From positions 16,644,316-16,708,315 of the forward strand of contig OW203768.1 of assembly GCA_934045905.1 (NCBI GenBank): a stretch of DNA of 64,000 nucleotides, in the 5' to 3' direction. A program made the translations under genes and the position numbers. The notes under the pieces are model-generated. The model did not search any database and was not told where the DNA came from. It worked only from the letters and a program-made list of their open reading frames with translations. How positions within the stretch are numbered: position 1 is the stretch's first letter; every line of letters starts with the position of its first letter. This document shows positions 22,601 to 33,620 of the stretch, in pieces. The stretch comes from Leuctra nigra (Eukaryota > Arthropoda > Insecta > Plecoptera > Leuctridae).

Positions 22601-22930
22601 ATACTCTGAGATACATTTGATTCAGATCTTGTGAAACCTGGACAAGAAATAACAAGTCTTCTCAATCTCTGCAAAAAAGTAATTTGATTGAACTGTAGAA
22701 TTTCACACACTTCAAGTACCTACTAATATTTACACATGGCCTTCAAAAAACCATAGTAATATACGCGGCGTATCTGTAATGATGTAGCAGGTACTTGTAT
22801 TCACAATGTGAAGATAATAGAATGTGTGATTGGGGATCCAGCGATATACATGACAGTTTTCAGATGATGATCTCGCAGAACAAAGCGTTTTCATGACAAA
22901 GAGGTTGTAGTGTGTAGTTGTGTCGAACTT
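19658..22930. other. Intergenic region between scramblase gene B and the AGPAT pair
   Basis: No conserved coding exon was found. It contains a SINE (20021-20295), poly-G runs near 21789, and A/T-rich sequence with small ATT/TAA microsatellites near 21180. The first few hundred bases (19658-19800) should hold the promoter of scramblase gene B, but no TATA box is obvious there. Just downstream in the gene, 19033-19075 resembles the left end of a GTCCATAAATTAC-type MITE followed by a G-run. Confidence 0.5.
20021..20295 (-). mobile_element. tRNA-derived SINE, copy 2
   Basis: The minus strand shows the box B GGGTTCGATTTCC, the shared body with GGAAGGTACCCTACTAATAG and the tail end AGCCCCAGAC followed by an A-tract. 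It is closely similar to the 15133 copy over its whole length. Confidence 0.8.
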
Positions 22931-22935
22931 TTCAG

Positions 22936-22979
22936 TTTATAAAAACACTCCGTGGATTATTATATCGTAACAATTACAG
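22936..22979 (+). promoter_or_regulatory. TATA box and non-coding exon of AGPAT gene 1
   Basis: TTTATAAAAAC at 22936-22946 is followed by a short exon ending ACAG at 22979 before a GTATGA donor. The region 22860-22985 aligns with 27310-27390 upstream of AGPAT gene 2 (shared TTTTCATGACAAAG and CTTTTCAGT with TATAAAA). This supports a real promoter and 5' untranslated exon copied with the gene. The start site is inferred at about 22965-22970. Confidence 0.6.
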
Positions 22980-23688
22980 GTATGAAAAAGAATTATTAAA
23001 AACTCGAAATGTATAACTTCTGTTTTGCACGTGCCAGTTTTCGGTAATGTGAACAACTGGATTTTTTTAATTACGGCATTTTATTTGGTTTAAATTGAGA
23101 GTTGGTCTTCGTTTCTTGTTCTGTTGATTTTTTTTTAAAGACATTGTTAGAATTCGTTTGTTGTGTAGCGGATTTCGTATTCGAGGACCACTTTCAGGAT
23201 TCAGGAACAGAGGAAAAATAAAATCAATACTTCTCTTACAATTAAAATTTTGTTAAACTCAACTGAATTCTAGATTTTTACCTCAGCTCTCCTTCAAACA
23301 CTTTTTTGGGAAGGGGGGGGGGGGGGGGTGAGTATTACTTTTGGAATCACACAAATTTTATCTATTAGGTCGGAACGTATATTCACAACGAATACCTATT
23401 GTATCTTGGCACTTATCTACGAATCACCATCACTACAGCACTAGACTAAATATTGAGGAAGGTTTTCTTTTAGCAAAAGCAACCATGCCGAAAGTAATGA
23501 AGAGGTAACGCTAATATGCAATTTTTTGATTTTTTTGTTACAAAATGAAATTATACGTAAAACACCACAAAAATTTTAAGTTTTCCTGACATCAAGGGGG
23601 GAAGGGAAGCGCCCCTTGCCCCCCCCCCCCCCCCATGTGGACGCCATGCTAATGTCATCGACTCTAAAAGTATGTTCTCATGTTCTAG

Positions 23689-26267
23689 CAACTCCCCGTC
23701 AGCCATGGAACATGTTGAAAGCAACTGCAAGTGTTGCTGTGCCGTGCTGCTTGCTGCTGCTTTGTTGTTCGCTTTTCTATTCTCCATCAACAAGACCTTC
23801 AGATTTCACGCCAAATTCATGAGTTACTTTGTTAGCGTGTCATTGGTTTCTTTGGGAACGATACCTTTCTTCCTTTTTAATCGACACCCTCATGTCAAAA
23901 ATGGATGGTGAGAATAGACCTAATAATAAATTCTCGTTGTAAAAATGCCAGTCAAGTCTACTTCATAAGAAAATAAATGAAACCACAAATAAATCATAAC
24001 TGAATAGAACTAAAGAATACGATATTTTTTTCCATTTAGTCTCTAATTTATACCAATAATACCATGAATACCATGATTTTATATTTCCTAATTGCTACTT
24101 TCCTAGTAACAAACTTTATGAAAAACATAAAAAATGTTCAAAGAAATTGTTAACATTTACACACAAACAATGCAATTGGGCAGTGAATATAAAATATTTC
24201 GAAGTAATGTTGGTGTACAGGGTGAATACTGGTGTATTTAATTTCAAATTATTATTATTTCCAGGCATTCTTGGTATTTGAACACATTCCTGGGATATGT
24301 GAGCTGCATGCTTGGGATCACATGGGAGATCAGGAGCGCAGAGATCATGGCTGAAGAAAGAGGCTGCGTTGTTATGGCCAACCATCAGGCCAGTCTCGAC
24401 ACCCTTGGTACGTGTTTCCACTTATAAGAAGCCCACATCATGACGCAATGCTTTCACCTTATACCAGGGGCGGCAACCTTTTTTGGTGAAGGAGCCAAAT
24501 ACCCAAAAATTAATAAATTAGATAATTATGATAGCCGTAGCCGTAGTTTGTAGAGGCAATCAAATACAATACACCTAAAATAATAAATTGAATTACTATT
24601 TTATTTTGATATTTTGACGAAGCCCCACAGTGTTGCCCCGCAGGGCGGCTTTTAAGAATTTCAACAATTTAAAAGTGATCTGGGACTCTACCAACAAATT
24701 GAATCAAATAATCTTCCAATTGTTGCCCGGCAGGGCGTTTTTTTCGAATTTCAAATTTTTCGATTCCAGATCTTTATTTCAGTTATAAAGAGCCATTCAA
24801 GAACCACTAAGGAGCCCCATGCGGCTCCGGAGCCGCAGGTTTCCGACCCCTGCCTTATACAGTCTGTCTAAATCAGTGCTATGTTCGATGTAGGTATCAT
24901 GATGAAGTGGACAGATATTGGTAAACTAGCGCCAGTGGTGAGGAAGGAGTTGTTCTACCTCTGGCCGTTTGGCTTGGTGATGTGGCTTGGCAACACTGTA
25001 TTCATTGACAGGCACAAACCTGCCAAGGCAAAGGAGCAACTGAAGACGGCCATCAAAAGAGTTAAAGACAGGGTGAGTACACGATAAGCATTTCAGCATG
25101 ATACAAATCGAGTTCTATCACAAAGACAGTTGCGAGAGTAAGATTAAGATCTTGACAATCCATTTTTTTATTCTAAATCTCCATATACACATTTAAAAAA
25201 ATATAGATTCTGACTTGTAAATATATTTTCAAGTGGCTATTGTTATAAACCAGAGATTTCTCTGGTAGATTCTAGAGCAAAATATATTGCCGAGCTAGCG
25301 GCAGAAAAAGACACTTCCCAATCTTCTTCTGTGAAATGAATATTACTATCGCAGATTACAAAACAATTCTTTTTATTTTCAGTCGAAGTTGATCTTCTTT
25401 CCCGAAGGAACGCGGAACCATGATGGCGGCTCTCTCCTGCCCTTCAAGAAGGGAGCTTTCCACGTGGCTATCACGTGTCAAGTTCCGATCATACCCGTGG
25501 TCTTCTCTCCGTACTACTTCATCAGTCAGAAGAATAGAACTTTCGGCTCAGGTGAGGCAGAAAACTAAGTTTTAAAGAGAATCGTAACTAAGCTATTTCT
25601 TGTTTCAAAGTGACTTTTGACAACTTATACGTAAATGGTTGAAACCTATGGCTACTCTAAGAAATGGAGTATTTTTTTATGTAGATTCGACTCCTCATCT
25701 CTAGTGGTACATTCTTGATTTATACAGTCTAAGATAGAATACCCTCAAGATTGTTTTCTCAATATGTAAAATCTGCTAAGTATATCAAACTCTAAAAAAT
25801 GCATAAAAATCAAAAATTTTCGAGGATTATAAAGTAAACTTGCTAACAAGTTTTTAGACCTGTATGGTCCTTGAAATCGACATGCACTCATGTCAACAAA
25901 AAGTGGATTTATGATTGTGAAATACATAAAATTTTGTTGAATCAATGATGCTTGCAGAAGATGCATGGTTTATCTAACATTGTTTCATTACTATTTATGT
26001 GGTAATGTAAGAGCACCTTTGTGATATTATTCGAAAAAGATATTTATGAGGGCCTTTGCCAGTACATCAACTATAAACTGTACTGCTCTGCTTTCATTAT
26101 CAGCTTTCTTATTTCCAGGCAAAGTGATCATGAAGGTGCTACCTCCGATTCCAACTGAGGGTCTAACTGATGCTGACATCAATGATTTGATGGAGAGAAC
26201 AAGAAACACGATGCTGGAAACTTACAAACAACTCTCAGAAGAAGTCAAGTTGATGGTCACGGAATAA
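23689..26267 (+). CDS. 1-acyl-sn-glycerol-3-phosphate acyltransferase, AGPAT gene 1
   Basis: Coding exons: 23705-23907 (exon begins 23689), 24265-24407, 24894-25072, 25383-25551 and 26119-26267. All have GT-AG borders and matching phases; 843 bp, 280 aa, close to the 283 aa of human AGPAT1. The enzyme adds an acyl chain to lysophosphatidic acid to make phosphatidic acid, in the ER membrane. The N-terminus has hydrophobic segments (AVLLAAALLFAFLFSI and YFVSVSLVSLGTIPFFLF). Acyltransferase motifs in order: NHQASLD (NHX4D, exon 2), GNTVFIDR (exon 3), FPEGTRNHDGG (exon 4) and VPIIPVVFSPY (exon 4). The end is LPPIPTEGLTDADIN, as in AGPAT1/2. Intron 2 holds a hAT element absent from the paralog. 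Intact as far as seen. Confidence 0.92.
23937..24060. repeat. Relic of the foldback repeat in AGPAT gene 1 intron 1
   Basis: About 30 bp after the coding exon, GTAAAAATGCCAGTCAAGTC and further matches (CATAACTGAATAG) resemble one arm of the 7834 foldback. The paralog has GTAAAAATACCCGTCAAGTC at the matching place (29822). Confidence 0.55.
24465..24852. mobile_element. hAT non-autonomous element with 8-bp target duplication
   Basis: The ends are CAGGGGCGGCAACCTTTTTT and GGTTTCCGACCCCTG, complementary at the tips. The 8-bp duplication CCTTATAC lies at 24457-24464 and 24853-24860. The 388-bp interior has GCGGCTCC palindromes typical of this hAT type and no coding. It lies in intron 2 of AGPAT gene 1 only. 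Confidence 0.9.
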
Positions 26268-27345
26268 ACATCAAGTCTCTACGTCTGAACGTCCTCAACT
26301 AAAACTATGTAAAAGATAATGTGAAAGATTTTTCTACAAGATTTATTTGGCCGTGCAGCAATCAAAATGTCACTAGTGAGAAAATATGTTGAACTTGGAG
26401 ATTACACAGTAGATAGTAATGTTTTCTTTTTTAGTTTTTTTTTAGTAGTGTCGTTGCACTTTTTACAGCTAGGCTAGTGGCGACGGATGAATGATTATGA
26501 TGATGATTGGGAGATGATGGTGAAGAGTAGGCCAGATGGAAGGTGGGAAGGAGGCGGTCGTACTCGTAGCCTATTAGTACCTTACCAGCATTTGCCTTTC
26601 GACTGAGGGAATTCCGTGAAAAACCCCAGTCAGGAAGGACGGCAGCGGGAATCGAACCCCGGACCTGCGGTATACAAGTTCAGAGCTCAAACCTCTGAGC
26701 CAAACCGGTTCCGTGTGAAATGTCAATTTGTGATAGTGTTGTTTATTACCATAATTATATGAATTGTAGGTAGGTATATGAAGCTATTATTATATTATAA
26801 AGTATTTAAAAGGTAATACAAATTCTCACACTAAATACAACCAAGCCTAGATTATAACCTCGTCTAAACCCTTCCAATTCCACTTCCCAGTTTGTTGACT
26901 TCTTAATTATTTTGTTCCAATTTATTTATTGACACGATAACTTCCAATCAACAATTTAATTAAAAACGATTTCATAGCATGCTTATATCAAAGCGTTATA
27001 CAGAGCGTTTGCTAATAAGCTTACTCTATCTCGTTGGCTTTATGTTGAAATAATTATCTGTGTCATTATTGACCGTGACATTGAGATAGGCCAGTGTGTA
27101 ATTCTTATTATTACGAGATAGCCAGTCCCTGAGCAGAAGTAGGCATTAGTCCATTGTATGAACTCTTATGGTTCACGTACGTCACTATAGAGTTATAATA
27201 GTAATATTCGAGTATGTAGCTCTAATTAGGAGGTAGTTACTCGCATTTAGTAGGTATACAATGGGATAATGGGAGATACAGGCAAAATATCACTGCTGTT
27301 TCAGAGGAAGTGTTTGCATGACAAAGTGATCAAGGTCATGAGCTC
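26268..27345. other. Spacer between the two AGPAT genes
   Basis: Apart from the SINE at 26449-26714, this is A/T-rich sequence in which no exon or further element was recognised. Confidence 0.5.
26449..26714 (-). mobile_element. tRNA-derived SINE, copy 3
   Basis: It shares body and box B (GGGTTCGATTCCCGC on the minus strand) with the copies at 15133 and 20021, but the tail end is more diverged (GTGTCGTTGCAC). It follows the stop codon of AGPAT gene 1 by about 180 bp, so it may lie in or near its 3' untranslated region. Confidence 0.75.
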
Positions 27346-27350
27346 TTCAG

Positions 27351-27388
27351 TATAAAACTCTCAGTGAATACAACGCAGCAATAATCAG
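27351..27388 (+). promoter_or_regulatory. TATA box and non-coding exon of AGPAT gene 2
   Basis: TATAAAACTC at 27351 lies 38 bp before a CAG-GTAGGC donor (exon ends 27388). The block is collinear with the TATA region of AGPAT gene 1, which argues that both are genuine promoters with a short 5' untranslated exon. Confidence 0.6.
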
Positions 27389-28737
27389 GTAGGCAGAATT
27401 ATACGAAACACGATTCGCGCAAAGGTGCGCTTGCAAAATACCTATTAATTTTATCAATGGCTAGGTTTTATGGTTGTGGAGGCCGTGCAATAAATGTCAC
27501 ACCGTCCTTTTTAAGAAGTGAGGTGATTTCTTGACAACTTGTAAAACATAGAAATTTGTGAAAATATTTGTGATGAAACTAGTATTTTTATTTAGGTCAA
27601 ATACAAAATAACTAGGAAAACGCTCAGTGTAACGCGTTGATGAGCGAGCACTGGTATACGTACGTGTAAATTCTCCAATAGGAATTCCTTACCAAACACA
27701 CAGAAACATATACATCCATATTGAATTGAAATATTGAAATATTGAAACTTAAGAACAGCAATCTATACACTTTGTTTCCTACATAAAGCAAATCAGATCC
27801 ATTTGGCAGTGGAAACATTCATTTGATACGTCATTTCTGACAGTTATTAAAACTGTCAATAAGTGCATTGTGTTCTTGACTGATTGGGCTGAAAATTTGT
27901 AAAATAAGAGATAATGTTGGTCTTAACGACCATGCAAAATATGAGTTTAATCTGATTTATAGAAGATATTTGATAGGTCAAACGGTGGTGTATGCCACAG
28001 GCCATTTTAAATTAAGCATACAAATGTCTGTAAAATGTCTATTAATCTTGAAGTTCATTAAAGATTTGTCAAAATACACTTATAATGCTGGTGCCAATGA
28101 CAATGCAAAATTTGGTGATGATCGGTCAACCGATGACAGTTTTATTGGCACACAGAGTTGACGTTTCTTTCATATTGCCAAGCCAAGTAGGTACTACTAC
28201 TACTAATCAAGTTTCCGATGAAATTAATGGACCGATTTTGCTGGAAATCAATAGCCTTCTGCTACGGATTGTAATACATCTTTTGTAAAAAAAATTGGCC
28301 GGATCCATTACTTCGTTTAAAAGGTAATGCGAAATACACAGATAGACAGACAGACAAACAAAAAAACAGAGATTCGAGCCATAAGTTTCAATTGGAGACG
28401 CTCGCTCAATTATAATCATTCAAAGTCTTTATTGACCAAAATCAAAATTGTAAGACTTACTTTCATTTTGATTTAGAAATGGGCCACTTGTTACCATAAC
28501 GCAGTGGTAATACAATCTGTCTGTCTTTGCATATATGTAATTACTAATTCTATCTCGATCATTTATATAAAAAAAGCTCGCATTCCTCATCCTCAAAAAA
28601 TCCTCATTTAAAAGGATAAATATGTCATCAACATCGCAAACGAAATGGTTGACTCTTCTCTAACCCCCGATCACTCACCTCCCCCATAGAGATATCGACA
28701 AAGTAATTTATGAAAAGTAAAAAGAAATCAGTGTATC

Positions 28738-29553
28738 TAAATGTACGTTTACATATCTCGACGCTCAACGCACTGACGTTCGACGCTCAGCGCTAGCGCT
28801 GAAAGATAAACCATAGATATCTTATAGTAAGAAGCGTTGCCATATCGGATTTTCGAAGCGTGCTGTATCGCGGTTGAAAAGGTAGGTACTAGATTGGGTA
28901 AAATAGTACTAGATTTCAAAATCGACGTGAAAATGCCGGAAAATGCCCTCAGATTTCAAAAGCAATCGGATTTTTCTGTCTAAACACACCCACACACATA
29001 TACAAAACGCCAATATTTTATGTTGTCAAGTGAATTTTGTTGAAGAAACACGGAAAATTGATTTTTTTTTAATTTCGCATAATGAAGATTATGAGATTAT
29101 TGAGATTGAGATTAGATTATTGAGATTGGGAATAATTTGAGCATAGACAATCATGTCTACGATTTGAGAGCTACAAGCATGAATTTTTTATTAATTTCAA
29201 GGACGTTCAAAATGATTTTATTGCGCATAAAACACACATTCAAATGCCGCGCAGCGAATTTTTTTAAATTTAAGCCCTGAGATTTTGTCTCAAAATCGAT
29301 TCGTTATGTTAAATTATTGGAATAAAACGAAAATGTACAAGAAAGTGAAGATTATGAGAAAGGAGGACTGACGTACTGACGGACACCAAATTATACTAGA
29401 TCTAGTACATTTGTACTGATGCAGCAACGCTGTAGATGAACATGGTTTATCTTTTGACCTTGAATTCCAGCGCTCGGGCGAGCCTCCTCGTCGAGCGCTA
29501 GCGCTGAGCGTCGAACGTCGAGCGCGACAACGGCGAGCTGTAAACGTACCTTA
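28738..29553. mobile_element. Inverted-repeat element with GCGCTAGCGC arms
   Basis: The left end (TGTACGTTTACATATCTCGA, then CGACGCTCAGCGCTAGCGCT) and the right end (AGCGCTAGCGCTGAGCGTCG, then GAGCTGTAAACGTACCTT) are inverted copies, with a further AGATAAACCAT pair inside. The arms are GC-rich in an AT-rich host, and the core is non-coding. It lies in the first intron of AGPAT gene 2, just before its first coding exon. Confidence 0.75.
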
Positions 29554-29576
29554 GTCTTGTCCTAATGTTGTTCTAG

Positions 29577-32500
29577 ACAACTCTACGTCAGCCATGGAAC
29601 TTGTTGAAAGCAACTGCAAGTGCTGCTGTGCCGTGCTGCTTGCTGCTGCTTTGTTGTTCTTTCTTCTATTCTCCATCAACAAGACCTTCAGATTTCACGC
29701 CAAATTCATGAGTTACTTTGTTAGCGTGTCATTGGTTTCTTTGGGAACGATACCCTTTTACCTTTTTAATCTACAACCTCATGTCAAAAATGGATGGTAA
29801 GAATAATAACCAGAAACACTAGTAAAAATACCCGTCAAGTCGAAAATAAAGGAAACACGAAGAATTCAGAACTGAAAAGTGGTGATATCAAAAGACGGAC
29901 CAAGTGAAATAATTGAATAGCTGGCTGATAGTGATAACCTTGCAGATAACCTCGCTGTTTAGCTCCATTAAGATTGCTGGATCTTTGAGGCATAGTCTCA
30001 GATCATCATAATTTTTTGTGTACTTATTGATATTCATGCCATACACAATCCATGAAAAAATATACACTTCTCGTGTCTTGTTTCTGAGAATATTTGAGTT
30101 TTCTCACCTATGTTTTCTTATGGCAGCCAAGTAAAATCGATACATTTTTATTCTATAACGAAGTTCTATTTTTTGTGCCGATAGATTTGAACAAAAAACT
30201 CTTTTTAATGTAGATATACAGACGTACTATCCAGAAAAAAATAAAAACAATACCAACGTGTGCTATTTTAGAGTTATTAAAATTCGCAATGATTTTCCTA
30301 TGCCTCCCATGTTAAAGTTTTGTTCATTTTCAAAAGACATAAAATTGAAAACTTATTATTGGGCGGGAGTTGCAAACTACAGGACATTAAAAGAATCTCT
30401 GATACTTAAATATAGTTGAAATATTGGAAAACGTTTTTTGACTTATACTTTCGAGAAAAAAATAATTTTGAATAAGTACATCATATTTTTTTTGATTTTT
30501 AAATTAAAATGTTGTATTGGCCCATTTTTTGATATTACTACTTTTCTAGGTAGATTTTTTAGATTTCTTTCAGAGTTTTTACAAGGAGATTATTTACTTC
30601 ATACAATAATGGAGGAAAATTATAGGGACAATAGAATAATACTAAATTTCAAAGTAACCTATAATTTTTGTTGCATGGCTGAAACAGGTTCTTCACTTTA
30701 ATTTGCTATTGTTTACAGGCATGCTTGGTATGTGAGCACATTGCTGGGATATGTGTGCTCCATGCTCGGCATCACATGGGAGATCAGGCGCGCAGAGATC
30801 ATGGCAGAAGAAAGAGGCTGTGTGGTGATGGCTAATCACCAGTCTAGTCTTGACACCCTTGGTAGGTAATGCATCGCTTTGGTAGTACCAGTGTATAGTT
30901 GTGTACTCAACAAGTTGAAGCAATGTCGAGAGTATTATTTCAATCATATTTTATTTTTATTTAAAGCTTCGTGTATCTTTAAATGCATTTCTGTTTGTCT
31001 ACAATTTAGAACTTTAAATTATAAAACATTGTTATTTTCATGATCATCTTTTCCGAATATTTTTTACTTTCGTTTGAGTTTGTATATTTAGACAAGTATT
31101 TTAAAGTACACAACCCTAGACACAATATAAAACACACAATATATACAGTCGACTGTAGAAAGTGTGCTAAAAAGTCGAACCACTCCTCTTAGCCAGGCAT
31201 TCTGACGCTTCTTCTTCATAAAGAATCAAAGAGGAGTGATTGCTCCACGTCTCTGATCAAATGAAACTAGATACAATACTGAACACAGCACAGTCCATCA
31301 TCTGCCACCATATGTAGTAAACGCAGAAAGTATAAAGTTGTTCGTAACATAAACCTCTTCAAGTCCCACTTTGAAATAATTACTTTTCAGAGCTGCATTT
31401 TGAGATTTTGCTTGAATGTTTGGTCTAGGAATCCTTATGAAGAGGACAGATATTGGTAAACTAGCGCCAGTGGTGAGAAAGGAGTTGTTCTACTTTTGGC
31501 CGTTTGGCTTGGTGATGTGGCTTGGCAACACTGTATTCATTGACAGACATCAACCTGCCAAGGCAAAGGATCAACTTAAGACGGCCATGAAGAGAGTTAA
31601 GGACAGGGTGAGTACAAGCAAAATATCACTCTTAATCGACAAATTTAGAATGTTTCTGTACAGCTTTGGGTTTAACCGAATCTGTGCAATTTTATCTTTG
31701 TAAAGCCTGTACTACGATATAAGGCGGGAGCCTTATATTCCGCTATTGACTCTAAAATCCCATATCCCAAGTAATTTAGCCTTTTGGGTGGATGCTATTG
31801 TACTTTATCTTGGAATGAATATTACTAGGTAACATAATGTAAAATAGTGTGTACTTATTCATTTTTGTTGTTTCTTGTTATTAACTTGTATAGGTTCTTC
31901 TTATTTTCAGTCGAAGTTGATCTTCTTTCCTGAAGGCACGCGGAACCATGATGGCGGCTCTCTCCTGCCCTTCAAGAAGGGAGCTTTCCACGTGGCTATC
32001 ACGTGTCAAGTTCCGATAATACCCGTGGTGTTCTCTCCGTACTACTTCATCAGTCAGAAGAATAGAACATTCGGCTCAGGTGAGTCTTTCCACGTGGCCA
32101 TCACGTGTCAAGTTCCGATCATACCCGTGGTGTTCTCTCCGTACTACTTCATCAGTCAGAAGAATAGAACATTCGGATCAGGTGAGGCCGAAGATTTTCT
32201 CATCAAATTGACATGCACTTTACTGTCAAAAAGATTTTTTCGATTGTGATATACAGAAGCGTTCATTAACTTGAAGAAGATACTGTGTAGTTTCTAGTAA
32301 CATTGACACTGCGGACTAAGCAAGCAAGTAAGCAAGTTTGGTCTCATTTTTCGTAAAAAGTTTTCAGATAGCACTTGCTTGTAAGTTGTACATTAATTAT
32401 ACTGTATTCTGTTGTGCTTTCATGATGAGCTTTCTTTTCCAGGGAAAGTGATCATGAAGGTGTTACCTCCGATTCCAACTGAGGGTCTAACTGATGCTGA

Positions 32501-32594
32501 CATCAGTGATTTGATGGAGAGAACAAGAAACACGATGCTGGAAACTTACAAACAACTCTCAGAAGAAGTCAAGATGATGACCACGGAATCCTGA
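29577..32594 (+). CDS. 1-acyl-sn-glycerol-3-phosphate acyltransferase, AGPAT gene 2, with an exon 4 duplication
   Basis: Coding exons: 29594-29796 (exon begins 29577), 30719-30861, 31429-31607, 31911-32079 or 31911-32181, and 32443-32594. With the short exon 4 the protein is 281 aa; with the long one it gains 34 residues. Start context CAGCCATGGAA and the sequence ELVESNCKCCCAVLLAAALL match gene 1. Motifs: NHQSSLD, GNTVFIDRHQP, FPEGTRNHDGG, VPIIPVVFSPYYF. Exon 4 contains a 102-bp tandem copy starting at 32086, repeating FHVAITCQVPIIPVVFSPYY and the donor. Role as for gene 1: lysophosphatidic acid to phosphatidic acid. The two genes lie in tandem and are very similar in exons but not in introns. 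Confidence 0.92.
29967..30490. repeat. Degraded copy of the TTAA-flanked element, without the nested MITE
   Basis: It matches the 6149 element over most of its length (GAGGCATAGTCTCAGATC, TACACTTCTCGTGTC, TTATGGCAGCCAAGTAAAATC) but lacks the palindrome present there at 6504-6787. Foldback relics flank it (29822-29900 and 30515-30575), so it inserted into an older foldback in intron 1 of AGPAT gene 2. Confidence 0.75.
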
Positions 32595-33620
32595 ACGTCC
32601 TCAACTAAAACTGGGTGAAATTCAAAACGGTGTCAGAAGTTTCTTCGCGATCAAACGGCACCAGTGGGGAGTAACACAGTAGTTAGTAATGGAGATTGTA
32701 TAGTGATTTGTTGAATGTGTACGTTTTCGTTTATGCTAATCACAAATCTCTTTCAAAACTCTTCCATAACTTTTAAACGCTTTATTAGGACTGTATTGTC
32801 ATGGCAACGACCATAATGAAATTCTTTTGGTACTGGTCTTAGCAGAGTATTGAAAAACTGGACCTAAATAAAATGATGAAAATGACCGTAACATAGGTAC
32901 ACTCCCCCAAATGATAAACGGTACTTGGTACAAAACGTATTGGCTGCTGGGCCGGTTCCTTGACAATCAATCCTTGTTATTATCAATGAAATCAGAGCTC
33001 ACCTAAAATAGTTAGATAATGCGTTAGCACTGACTTCATGGGATGATGCCATCAAACCTTAATCAGTCAATTCATTTTCTTTCGAGTACCGTTTATTATT
33101 TGGGGGAGTGTACCTACATCTGATTTTAATGATAATAAATGTTAACTATGTGAATACAAATTCAGTTGATATGTATATTACGAACACAGTATTGTATAGG
33201 AATCCTGCTCGTGACGTCACAGTGGTAGAAAAATGGAGGCTGCTATGGTAGGGGAAATGTGTCAAAGCTCTAAATAATAGCAATAAATCATATTTATCAG
33301 ATGAATATTTAACTTGAACATGTGTATGGATAAATATTGCGTATTATTATTAACTTGTACTTACTTAAATATCTTTCTTTCACAAGTAATCACTCAAAAT
33401 ATGAGATTTAGATTGTCGCTGTCAGATTTGTTTTTCCCTATACTTTTGTATAGGTTACTATGGCAACCTTTTCTCACGCAGGATGCCTATATACAATATG
33501 TTTATATTTTCTTAAATGTAGTGTTACATTTAAATTGTCAGAATCTGCAACATTTATTACACTCCATCAATGGATTCGCAACGTTAATCTACAGTTCAAA
33601 ATATTTCCTCTTCAGTCACT
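32595..33620. other. Spacer between AGPAT gene 2 and scramblase gene D
   Basis: It holds one family-1 MITE (32897-33113). The rest is A/T-rich, and no exon was recognised. The genes converge here. Confidence 0.5.
32897..33113. mobile_element. MITE, family 1 copy
   Basis: Terminal inverted repeats GTACACTCCCCCAAATGATA and TATTATTTGGGGGAGTGTAC, with TA at the tips. The core, including CCTTGACAATCAATCCTTG and CCATCAAACC, matches the 38592 element in inverse orientation. Length 217 bp. Confidence 0.85.
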
